From the NCBI GenBank assembly GCA_011317545.1, contig WUJK01000009.1:1-64000 (forward strand): a stretch of DNA of 64,000 nucleotides. The letters run 5' to 3'. The notes below the pieces were generated by a model, which worked only from the letters and a program-made list of their open reading frames with translations, was not told the origin of the DNA and made no database searches. Positions within the stretch are counted from its first letter, which is position 1, and every line of letters begins with the position of its first letter. This stretch comes from Coniella vitis (lineage: Eukaryota; Ascomycota; Sordariomycetes; Diaporthales; Schizoparmaceae). Below are positions 43,661-55,818 of this stretch, one piece after another. The position numbers were made by a program, and so were the translations under genes.

Positions 43661-44266
43661 CTAGCAGGCCCAGATATGTCTTGTGGCGCTTCTTCTCTCT
43701 AGAACGGGTAGGTGCGGTGCGGTGCGGTACGTTTTGTGCACTTGTGAAGTCTGGTCAGGATTGGCAGGGCAGTAGCGATCATCCCAAGCAGCCAAGCACC
43801 GAGGTGTGTACTTTCTGCCTGCATCGTCGGTTCCTTCCTTCCTGTGCCCTGCTGCCTCTGCAGTCTGCACCTGCAAGTTAAGTTGCGCAATTGCAACTGC
43901 AGTGCTTAGCACATGCAAGCCCAACTCTCTGCGACTGCAACAGTAGCAGCAATAAGTAGACTGCAACCATCTTTTCCCCATACCCATCGTACTTAGTCAT
44001 ACCACAGCGGCACTTGGCGTATTGTATTGTGCTGCAATGCCAACAACCTCACTCCATCTTTTCTTTACCCGTCGCCTCAAACCACACCCCGTTCCATCCC
44101 CGCCGCTGCAGCCATCGCCGCCTGTCCTTCCAAGCTTCGTCCTCACCCAGGATTGACCGGCTGCTGCCGCGCGGATTTAGGTAGATCCTCGGGTGGCCTG
44201 ACTATCCGACTGAGCCCTGCGACTCCAACTTGTGCCCCGCGCATCCTATCCCACTCAATCATCGCC

Positions 44267-45698
44267 ATGGCGTCCCCCGTCTTCCCGTGGGACGGCCGTG
44301 ACCAGGAAGACCAGGCTGAGGCCCGCTACAATGCACCTCTTCGAGCTCAGAACCGCCAGCTCGAAGACGAGAACCAGCGTCTCAAGCGGCTGTTGCGCGA
44401 GCACGGTATCCCCTGGAACGACGCTGTGGCCTCGCATCCTGGCTTTCAAGCCAATGCTAGTTCCCGGCGCCGGCGCAGCTCCCGCCTGTCTGCTCTTGAA
44501 CACACACCTCACAAACTGCCTCACCTCCCCGTCGAGGTCGTTCTGCGCATCATGACCTTTGCCTTGGTAGCTAAGGACTCCATCATCGACCCTCTTTGTA
44601 GGCTCACTGCAGATCACATCACTGTTGCTGAGGTCAACCGAGCCCCGCAAACGGCTATCGGCCTCCTTGCCACCTGCAAGAGTTACCATTTCGAGGGCAC
44701 CCGCATCTTTTGGTCCATGAACAAATTCACATTTACCACACCCGAGGCACTACGCAAATTTGCCGACTTGAAATTCCAATTTCGAAACGACATCAAACAT
44801 ATCACCCTCCGGATCGTTGCTCGGTACTACGATGAAGAAAAGCGTACCGAGTCGCACCGCATTGACACGGATTACCATCCGGATCTCAGCCGGCCGCAGA
44901 GTCTCAAAGTTACTCAGAGGCCTCGAGACCCTGCAAGCATGTCCAGAGCCGGTTTTGTAAGCTTGTTTTCTTTGTGTCCTCCCCCCGGAGTGCCCTCGCT
45001 GATTGAAAATTATCAAGCGCTCCTATGCATGGGCCCAGACAGTCGACTTCCTGGATGCTTTGCGTCCTCCGCACGATCCTACGCGCTCCAAGCACGTTGG
45101 CTCTGGCGGCCGGCCACGGTTGCTTCCCAATCTCGCGTCTATGCGTATAGACTTTGTTAATTTTCCCGATTACTTCTTGCCTCTACCAGACAGTGCCCTT
45201 CATGAAATTGCGGCACATGACTTGGGTTCAACTCTCAATGAGCTGATGGTTACTGGTCTGCCATGCTGTGAGATTGGTGCCAAGGCAGGCGCTGATTTAC
45301 AAGGCATGGTCAGAGATGACGGTCTCTTCATGTGCCACGCACCAAGCTTCATCCAACAAAAGCGATCCTTGAAGCCATTGCGAGGCTATGTTGGACTGTC
45401 CAGAGTGGTCCGATCATGGAGGAAGCTAGACAAACGAATTCCCAAAGACCGACGCGATGCCCTCCCTGCCGTGCCTGAGGAGCTTGGTCACCCTGACTCG
45501 GCATGGAAGAAGCGAAAGACATTGTGGAAACGCGTGCCCAAGAACCGAGACGCTGAAGAGAGGGAGTGGATCGAATTCGATCGCAACACTGGAGAATCCG
45601 TCACTGACCTCTACTACGACAGTGATGAAGAAGTCTGCCCCAACTGTGGCGTGGTCCATGGTATGACCGATTCTGATTCTGACGATGGCATGATTTAG
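44267..45698 (+). CDS. F-box-like hypothetical protein with N-terminal coiled coil
   Basis: Exon 1 is 44267..44956 and exon 2 is 45018..45698; the 61-nt intron (GTAAGC...ATCAAG) joins phase 0 to phase 0, giving 456 residues. The N-terminus has a short leucine-zipper-like helix (LRAQNRQLEDENQRLKRLLREHGIPW). It is followed by a basic linker and LPHLPVEVVLRIMTFAL, which fits an F-box-like helix as seen in many Pezizomycotina proteins. After it come CKSYHFEGTRIFWSMNKFTF and IRSLF-like segments of the usual fungal F-box hypothetical layout, with SYAWAQTVDFLDAL after the splice. The C-terminus is acidic with a CPNCGVVHG motif, a possible lone CxxC metal site, and an Asp/Ser tail. It is probably a substrate adaptor of an SCF ubiquitin ligase, but target and function are unknown. 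Start ATG has good context (CGCCATGG). Confidence 0.75.
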
Positions 45699-47441
45699 AG
45701 ATTCCCTTGCAGCTTTATGAACTTTTTTTGGGCCTTTGTTGATGACCATTACGATGCATCAGCATATTTGGGAGGAGTACTTCTTTCTTAGCGGTTGGAG
45801 GGTGTCAATAAAACATACGGAGCTATTGCATTCGGGATAGGGGAGTAGTAAATATTACGTGATGGCGTCAAGGATTTTATTCAACTTTTGTTTTCTTTCT
45901 GTTCTTTTCTGATCCTTTTTTTTTAATGAGGCGCAGCCGATGCTGTCTTTGTCTTTGGGCGTTCGGTGGGATTGTTGTCCGTGGTGGAGTTTTGCGGAAC
46001 CGGGCGGGAGTGATGTAAGTCGACGCAGTGCTTATGGTGACGAGCTATTGTTGTTCTTGGCCAGTATAAGTCGGTCTGGCGCCGACACAATGGAGCTATC
46101 TCAATAATCAAGATCGTATTTAATAATTCAGTAGGCGATTGGTGAAGCTGATGCAAGCTGGGATTCAAGAAGCATAAAGGTGCTCCCGCTGGGTCACCAA
46201 GGGTGCCATGACCACTCTGTGCACAGTCGGGCGTATCTTGGTGCGGAGTTAGCTGACGTTTCACTACTGGGCGCAGCACGAGTGCCCGTGTGCCGTTGCC
46301 CGTGCAAGCAGGGTCAAGAATGGATGTACTACAATAAGTAATTCTGGGTCCATGGCCGGGTATGGTCGTGAATTTGCGTGTTGGACTTGAATTCTACAAG
46401 GAAAAGAAAACAGAGGGTGAATGGTCCAAGGCAGACTGTCGCCTATAAGACTTTTTTATTCATGATATCAACAATAGAACGACGAATACGTACGGTTTGA
46501 AAAAGGCTAAAACTGTCCAATTACCTCGAGCAACCTCTCGTCCAGTCGGCAAAGATCCACAGAGACGCTCGACCCTTTTGGGAAGAAGAAAAGTGAGGGA
46601 AGGGCATAGCAGAGGGAAACAATCCGAAACATGAAACGTCCCGACTCGGTTGGAGGGAAAGAGTAGTTCCAGGAATTTTGGGAATTCCAGAACCTGAAGA
46701 CAAGCCCAGACAGAAAAAGCGTACGTTTCGCCACATGAAGGGAGCCCGTACGTATATGAGTCGAGATTCTGGCATTGAGTAGCACCGTTTCTGGATTCTG
46801 GTTCGGAGGAGTTTACTTACTGCAAGCAGCAGCAAACAAAGTCTGAAGCCGGCCAGTGCTCGCAAGTTGCAGTGGCTGAGGGAAAAGGGCCCCCTCCTCT
46901 TTCTCACCGTCTCTTTTACTGCTGTTCGACAAAATACCGTACCAGTCGCTTAATTGTACTTTTCATGGGGTGACAGTGGCAGCTCCTCGAGGGTGGCTGT
47001 GTTTTGTGCCGGGAGGGAAATTTGTTTGCTACTTGCAGCCTCCAAGTCCAGTAAGTGGCTGCAACCCCGCGACACTGATTCACTCCTCAACCCAATCTCG
47101 AACGTCTTTTTAGACTTTCTAGATTCGATCGAGGCCAAAGCAACAGCTGCAACCGACCAAGGCCCTTTCAGAGGTTGCCGCAAACCCCCAAGCACATTTT
47201 CGAACCAGGCATCATACACACTTGCACCACACATCGACAACGCCCTGTTCCATCGCAATAGTCAATGACGCCCTGAAACGCTTGCAGCCGCAAGCCTGGA
47301 AGGGGGTGGTTTGTCACCTTTGCACGGAGAAGCCGCCATTCCAAAGGCAGTTCAAGCATCTTTGGTTTTCCCCGGTTGCTAAACTGCTTCCACACCTATA
47401 CACATTACATCGTCAACAGACACAAACGCACATACGGTGTC
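45699..47441. other. Intergenic region upstream of the ankyrin gene
   Basis: 1.7 kb with T-rich tracts near 45890-45930 and a pyrimidine/A-rich leader before the ankyrin ATG. Short ORFs on both strands (e.g. 46521-46907) show no family features or splice logic. Confidence 0.55.
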
Positions 47442-50400
47442 ATGGTGTCTCCACCGGTCAATAGCGACGACCGCGCATGCCGTCTTCGTCGGTTGGCTGC
47501 CGAGTACGGCGTTGAGGAGCCGCCGGCGTTGGCTCCACTACCCAAGCCGTCAAGGCCGCCGAGCCCGCCATCACCCACCTTTAAAAACCCCGACGACGAA
47601 TTCCACGCAGAGGAGCAGCTCAAGCGACGGCGACTGGCAAACGCGCAAGAACAGAAGTCTTCTAACGGCAGCAGCGGTGGCGGTGGCAGCATCCTCAAGC
47701 GCAGGAGCAACTTGTTTACTCGCAAAGATGCCTTTTCCGCCAGGGAGATCTTTGATGAGCTCGACGCCCATGTCGCTAATCAAGGCTCAGTGGGCGTGTG
47801 CGAGGCCCTTCTGCACAAGTTGCACCTCGCTGGCGGCGACATGAACGGCATCACCACCAGAACCAATACCAGGATTAGCTTTTCCCTCCGCCGCAGAGGG
47901 ACCGACGACCATGCCGACACCCCGAGCCGTATCCTCCAAACCGCCGTTAGCAATGGCCAGGCTGACATGGTTGCCGTACTCCTGCCCCATGCAAGCCCAG
48001 CCAGTATTGACGCCGCGTTACCGATAGCTCTCGATACTGGCAGCGTCCAAGTAACGGAGCAGCTGCTGATCCACGGCGCCAACCTGTCGTCTTTGCCCGA
48101 GGGACGCTTCCAGTTCCAGCAGTTGTGCATTAACGGTGAGTATGCTGAGCTGGTTGGTCTGTTGCTCCGATCAGACGGCAGGCCGCCCCCCGATTGGATC
48201 TCGGGCGCCATGATTGCTGCGTCGCGGAAGGGCGATCTCGCCACGGTGGTGCGTCTTAGCCGGTCAATCGCAGACGGCGGATATAGCAACGCAGAGGCGC
48301 TCAAGGCGGCCGTGGCCACTTGTCGTGTCGATATCGCATTAGCCATCCTCACGGGCACCAGACCACCTGCTAAAACCTTGATCAACGAGGCCTTTGCGTC
48401 AGTCTTTGAGCATCCCAACATGATGCCTGCGGAGAAGAAGGCCCTTGCTGAGGTTTTGCTGCTGGCGGGTGCCGAAGGCGACGTTGTGTCCAAGGCACTC
48501 GTCAAGGCTTCGGAAAAGGAATTCTATGAGATGATAGACGTGCTTCTTGCCTATGGTGCATCTATCGAGTACGACTCTGGAATGGCAATCAGACAGGCCA
48601 TCCGACAGAGCAATCTAAATTTGGTCTTGGTGCTGTTGGGTGACGGCGCATCTCTCAGCCCAAGCTTGGCTGCGGCCTTCATCGCCGACATACCCAAGCG
48701 CATAAAGGCAGATGATAGGCGGACATTATTGACACTGTTGCTACGCAAAGGCGCCGAGGGACCGCAACTGGACGATGCCCTCATAGATGCAGTCGAGACA
48801 CACGACTTGGACTGCGTTAGGCTTCTTGTCACTCCACATTTCTCTGGCACCGGAAAGTTACAAACCGATGAACAGCACAATATCAAGAGAGGCCCGCGGA
48901 ATATAGTTTTTGAGAGCCATGCCACTGCAGGTGTGAACCACAAAGGTGGACTAGCTCTTTCCCTTGCTGTTGCTGCAAGCAATATCGCCATGGTGGAATT
49001 GATGCTCGATGCCAGACCCAGCCTTGAAACGCTCGTTCAGGTATTTCCTACCATCAACAAGCTTGCAAAGAATGCGAGATATGACCTAACCCGTGCTTTC
49101 CTGGGCGCTGGTGTTTCAGGCGCTGCCTGTGTCCATGCGGCTCTACAATATGCCATTGACGACCAGCCACCACGACGGGATATGCGCCTGATCAAGCTTT
49201 TGGTCCAGGAGGACGTTGATATCAATGCCAGAGACGGGATACTCATCTTGCTCGCCATCAAACACTTAGACAGTGATCTGCTCCAGCTTCTCTTGCGAAA
49301 GGCGGAACTCAACCCGCGCAACGTCACGATGGCGCTCAGGCAGGCCATGGCCGTCCAAGCTCCAGCGCGAACGCGGATCATGATTTTGCTGCTCCAGGGG
49401 GTAGCTGCCGTTCCACCAGAGGTGGCTGGCGAGTGCTTGGTTGCGATTCTCCAGGAACAGCACCCAGATGTGGATATCTTGACGGCGTTGTTACACATAG
49501 CAGAGGCAGATGTTAACATCAACATGGGCCAACCTCTTGTCCTTGGTACGCAAACTTCTTGATCTGGTCTTCCTCAAGCTTGTACTAACATGGATCCCTC
49601 TTGGTCTCAGCTGTGCGATGTCAAGACTTCCGTGTTCTCACGCAGATCCTGCAGCACGGCAAGCCCAATGCTGAGACGTTAGACCTGGCTGTGCAAGCAA
49701 TGGATGACCTTCCCTCGACCGAGCAAAAAGCCATCAAGCTCAAGTCCATCATTCAGCGCACCAAACACAAAGAATCTCTAAATAGACTCCTTGTGACCGA
49801 AGTTGAGGCTGTCCTCGCATGTACCCCCGAAACTCGCACCCTCGCCGTACTCCGGACCCTCCTCGACGCGAGAGTCGACGTAAACGCTCACAAAGCCGCA
49901 GCCCTCTGTACTGCTGTGCATCGCGCTGATGTCATCCTAACCGACCTGCTCTTTGCCTTTAAGCCCAACACAATATCCCTCCAACTCGCACTCCCCCATG
50001 CTCTCACGATTCAGGATGAAATGGACCGCTTGACATTCACCGCGCGGCTGCTCGACGCTGGTGTCCCCGCTGTAGAGGCGAACCGTGCTCTCACGCATGC
50101 TATTACAAAATATCCCACGCACTACGCACTCATCAACAGACTCGCAGCCAAAGCTGATATGAGTGATGGCGAGGCCCTCCAGGCAGCCGTTCACCGAGCT
50201 TCTCCGGACCTCGTCGAGCTTCTACTGCGAGCGACCAACAAGCGTCACAAGGCCAACCGCATCAACGAGGCTTTTGCCGCTACGCTTCGCCTTGATCACC
50301 ACCGCCACGGCGACGCGCAAAGGGCCATCTGCGGCCTGCTTCTGAAAGCAGGTGCTTCCGGTCCGCTAGTCTCAGACACGTTGCTCGTTGCCGCCTCTAC

Positions 50401-53332
50401 AGGCGATATAATCCTTGGGACCCTTTTGCTCAATCACGGCGTACCACTCGATTACCGCGAGGGCCAGGCCGTCATCGAAGCTTGTCGAGCAGGGTCGCTC
50501 GAGATCCTCAAGGTGTTTCTCTCGGCCAAATACGCTGTGTCACCTCGTACCCTCGATCGTGGATTGCAGGCAGCAACTGAGGTGGGCAACCTGCAGCACC
50601 GTGCGCATGTATACAGGATGCTGCTTGATCAAGGGGTCCTTAGCGAGGAGGTGATAAACGAGCAGCTTGTTTCTGCTGCGCGCTTTGGCGATGAGGCAGA
50701 TGAGATTGTGCGATTATTGTTGCGTGCGGGGGCTTCGGTTGATTTCAAGGATGGGGAGGCAGTGTATAATGCTACAAGGTGTGCATTTCTAGGGATCCTG
50801 GGACTAATGCTTGGTGTTGCTGATTGTGCCTCCCTGTCTTCCTCTCCTTCCTCTCCCTCTGCAACAGGCAGAGTGAATGGCAATGTGGATGCAAATGGAA
50901 AAGGTTATATCAGCAGCACAAGGCCACGAATGCCATCGTCCAAGACACTCGCCAGAGCACTCAGGGCCAGTGCAAAGCTAAGTGATACACCTCGCTGCCA
51001 GGTCATTGAGTGGCTATTCGAAGCTGGTTTACAGGTCTCCGACGATGTGCATATTGCTCTCAATAAAGCAGTCAATGAGCCAGAGCCTAGTATCAGCGTC
51101 ATCACGCTGCTGCTAGCCAAGGGAGCTTTACCCACAGCCCTCGGATGCAAGACTTTTATTGATGCTGTCCAGCGCGAAGACTTGGAGCTTGTCACCCTCT
51201 TTTTACAGCAATGTGATGAGAAGATTTCAGCAGAGGATATCGCCTGGACTATTCAGGGCGCCTTTGATCCAGCACGCACACACCTCTGGCTTACCCAGCC
51301 CAGCCTGGCCGTGGCCAAATGCCTCGTGACCAAGGGCGTGCATGGAAAGGGTCTCTCCCGTGTCATCAACGCAGCACTGCAACACCTCGGCACCACAGAA
51401 TATAACAACGTTGCGCAAGAGTTTGCCAGCCTCTTGATTCCATATAGTGGAGATATCAACGAAGACAAAGGCGCAGCGCTCGTCAAGGCCACAAAGACAG
51501 CCAACCGATCGCTTGTCGAGCAGATTTTGCGCCAGGGGCCCAATTCGGAGGCACTGTCACTCGCGTTTCCCCATGTGTTTGACCATGATGGTTTTTCGGA
51601 ACGGGAAGCATTGGAGTTTATAGAAATATTCACACAGCACCATCATGACGGGGACACAGACTCGCAGCTTGATCCGCTGCTGCCGCACCCGCATGACGCA
51701 GAGCCGGTTCTGCTCAAGGCGCTGGCGAGGTTTCCGAGGTCGGCCAAGATCGTGCAGAAGTTGTTGGACGCAGGCTACTACCACGACCCGATGACCACTG
51801 CGCGAATGGTTGTCTCCGAGTTTGAATGCGACAAGGACGACAATAACAAAGAAGAAGAAGAGCAGGTCAACCTCCTCACTTGGTGTCTCCTCCAACCCCA
51901 AAAAAGAGTCAGCAGCAACATCATCACCACACTCGTCAATCATGGCGCACGCGTCAGCTACACTACCCCGATATCCAAAACAACGCCCCTCATGCTCGCC
52001 GTGCAAACCAAGCGCCCAGATATCGTCAAGCAGCTCATCCTGTCACATGCCGAGGTCGACGTCACGGACTGCACGGGCAACACACCACTGACAATGGCAA
52101 CACGCATTGGCGGCGAGCTGGGGACCACCATGATGGCTAACATCCTTGCTGCGGAGCCGTCGCAGAATGACGGGTCGCTGCACAATACAGCGCGGGCGCT
52201 TAATTTGCAGGCGTTGCAGGTGCTGGTTGAGTTTGGCCATGAGGTGGATTTTCCGAGTTCCTTGCATGGTGGGCGGACGGCGCTGGGGGAGTTATGTCTG
52301 CATGCTGCTGCGGACCATGAAGAACTCCCTGTAGCGCGTGCAAAGGCCATGGAGAAGACAATGGCGTTTTTGGTGAAGCAAGGAACAGATCTGAGCTTGT
52401 TGTTTGATGGCAAATCGGTGCTGCTGCTTGCAATGGAATCGGCTGACCCCGTTGCTACAACGAGCGCGCTGCTCAAGATTGGCATGTGGAAGCACATTAA
52501 CAAACCGTGGAATCTCTACAATGACGGTACATTTACATACTCGCCGACCGAGTACGTAAAACGTGTAATGTCACGGCAAAAGAGGCACTACAATCACGGC
52601 AGTCACAACAACGACCAAGACAGCATAATCGAGCAACTCTACACACTCCTCAAAGCCAATCGCGCACAGGACGTCTACTATGCCAACGAAGGGCCGCAGC
52701 CAGACGAAGCGGTCGGCCTGCCCGAGGAGCTCGTCCGCGTAGAACGCGAGCGCAAAGCTCGCGTGGAGCGCATCCGCTTACAAGCCGAAGACCACGCGCG
52801 CAATGTAGAGCGAACAAAGGAAGTAGCCGACATACAGAACCAGATATTCCTACAGCGGGCACAGCTCGAAGACGAGCGCGCGGAGCGGCGGCAGGCGAGC
52901 GAGCTGGACGGGATCCGGGCCAAGGCGCTGCTCGAGGAAGAGTTGTTCGCCGAGCGGTTTCGGCAAGCGCGCGCCGAGCGGGCGGCGGCGTTGGAGCACC
53001 AGTCGTCGTTGACGCAGGCTGAAGTGGAGCGCAAGCGGTTGCTGGCCGAGACGGAGCTGGACGCGGAGCAAAAGAGGCAGCGGCTGGCGCTGCAGAGCGC
53101 GGAGCAGCTTTCGGGAACCAGGCTGAACGAGCAGCGGCAGATGAATGCGCTGCGGCAGGCGGAGCGGGAAGACGTGGGTGTGTTTGAGATGCAGCGCGAG
53201 AACCGCATCATGGAGCGAATTCTGGCGGAGCGCAAGTTGCTGGATCGTAAGACGCAGATGATGGCGAGTTTGGCGGAGCTGGAGATGCCGCAGCGGAGGC
53301 AAATTGGATTTATTTCGGGGGAGCTGGACTAG
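47442..53332 (+). CDS. Giant ankyrin-repeat protein with C-terminal coiled coil
   Basis: Exon 1 is 47442..49545 and exon 2 is 49611..53332; the 65-nt intron (GTACGC, TACTAAC branch, CTCAG) rejoins QPLVL-AVRCQDF in frame. It has 1941 residues. Residues about 15-80 are Pro/Ser-rich with a Gly/Ser linker and basic patches. Most of the length is degenerate ankyrin-type helical repeats, e.g. DVLLAYGASIEYDSGMAIRQAIRQSNLNLVLVLLGDGAS and LLRAGASVDFKDGEAVYNATR. A canonical pair near the end reads TTPLMLAVQTKRPDIVKQLI, DVTDCTGNTPLTMATRIGG. The final ~190 residues (about 1740-1928) are a long Arg/Glu/Gln-rich coiled coil (VERERKARVERIRLQAEDHARNVERTKEVA onward). No NACHT, kinase or protease domain is seen. 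Such proteins act as scaffolds, but I cannot assign a partner. ATG 47442 starts MVSPPVNSDDRACRLRRLAAEYGV, resembling the start of fungal ankyrin hypotheticals. Confidence 0.85.
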
Positions 53333-54423
53333 AAAGGTGGAAATTGTTTGTTTGTCTGGTCTTGCTTGGTTGTGCTTCTCGGATGGGGGATAGTTGTGGC
53401 AGAAGGGAAGGGGCGTATACACTAAGGGTTAGGGTTGTGGCCAGGCTCGAGTGAGGATGGATACCTGGAAAAGGTTGAGAGGATCGTCCAAGTTTCACGC
53501 GAGCGCTATTTTTGGGGTTTTTCGGCGAGAGCCATCCCCAAGCCGGGCTCGGGATAATGCTGTGTATGGGTTGACAGTTAAATTACATTCCAACCAAGTA
53601 TCGGATTGGGCTGAAAATATTGCGACTATGCATGAGCAGGAGATGAGATGATAACGTTCTTCCCAGGTTGTCCAAGGCAAAGGCCATGGCGGTAAAATAA
53701 GGTTGATCCACCGGAGCTGGTTTGCTTGATACTGTGACACGCTTGTTGCTGTGCCGTTTATTCATGCCCATGTAGATGAAACAGCGTCCACGGAACAGTT
53801 ATTTTATTTTTATTCTTTTGTCACCGGAAGCATATTGTTCAGTGCGAGAACCCTGTTCATCAGTATCCCAGCACCTGCCAAGGCTGTCCAGCAACCAGCA
53901 CCTCAGCAGCCAGCAACCAACATAACTTGATAACCTAGCAGGCAGTAGGATCAGCGGCCTGCTGGATCAGCGGGCTTCGACCCCTGGAGCTGCTGCATAG
54001 TGGGGAATTCCTGACCCCACCAAAGCCCTCGAGCACATGCTATGGAGGGGCAATCTAGGGCCTTTAATGTATCAATGCGCTGCTACATAGTACATAGCAT
54101 CTCAGGTACTGGCCTGCCTCCAGGCCCGCCAGGGCCCGACAAGGTACCCCAAGGCAAACTGGGCAAAGGCTGCCGGGGTGGAGGGGCAGCGTCGCAGCTC
54201 GCAATTTGATGCGGGATACTTACATAGCACACCACCTGTTACCCTTCACACCTTGTTTGTGGTTTCGTCTTTCCGTTGTTTCTTCTCTCGCATTCTCTTC
54301 TCTCTCCTGTTTGCTCTCCGCTCGTTGTTCCGCCCATTCTCGTCGTCTGCCTTGTCGCCAGTCCCCCCTTCCTCTGAACGAAAGAAATCATCTTACTGCG
54401 AAACAACGTTCCAGAATTACGTC
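53333..54423. other. Intergenic region upstream of GALE
   Basis: It contains a short telomere-like word (AAGGGTTAGGGTT at 53424-53436), CCAGCA/CCAGCAACC-type repeats near 53870-53935, the motif copy at 54084 and a T/C-rich leader. No ORF is convincing. Confidence 0.6.
54084..54092. promoter_or_regulatory. TACATAGTA motif copy
   Basis: Exact copy overlapping a second near-copy (TACATAGCA at 54091), followed by CAGGTACTGG, about 330 nt upstream of the GALE ATG. Another TACATAGCA lies at 54224. Confidence 0.45.

Positions 54424-55818
<1,395 letters not shown>

Larger units (their letters stand above)
43030..44266. other. Intergenic region with short GC-rich repeats
   Basis: It holds GCTGGCCA-type tandem copies at about 43629-43660, (GGTGC)3 near 43710-43725, one exact TACATAGTA (43452) and near-matches (GCATAGTAC at 43399, TACATAGCT at 43625). 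No convincing ORF. Confidence 0.6.

Noticed and set aside
47780..48505. 241-residue minus-strand ORF in the ankyrin gene
   Set aside because: Antisense shadow of a well-supported repeat protein.
47442..53332. Ankyrin protein as an NLR/heterokaryon-incompatibility protein
   Set aside because: No NACHT/NB-ARC P-loop, HET or other effector domain is visible.
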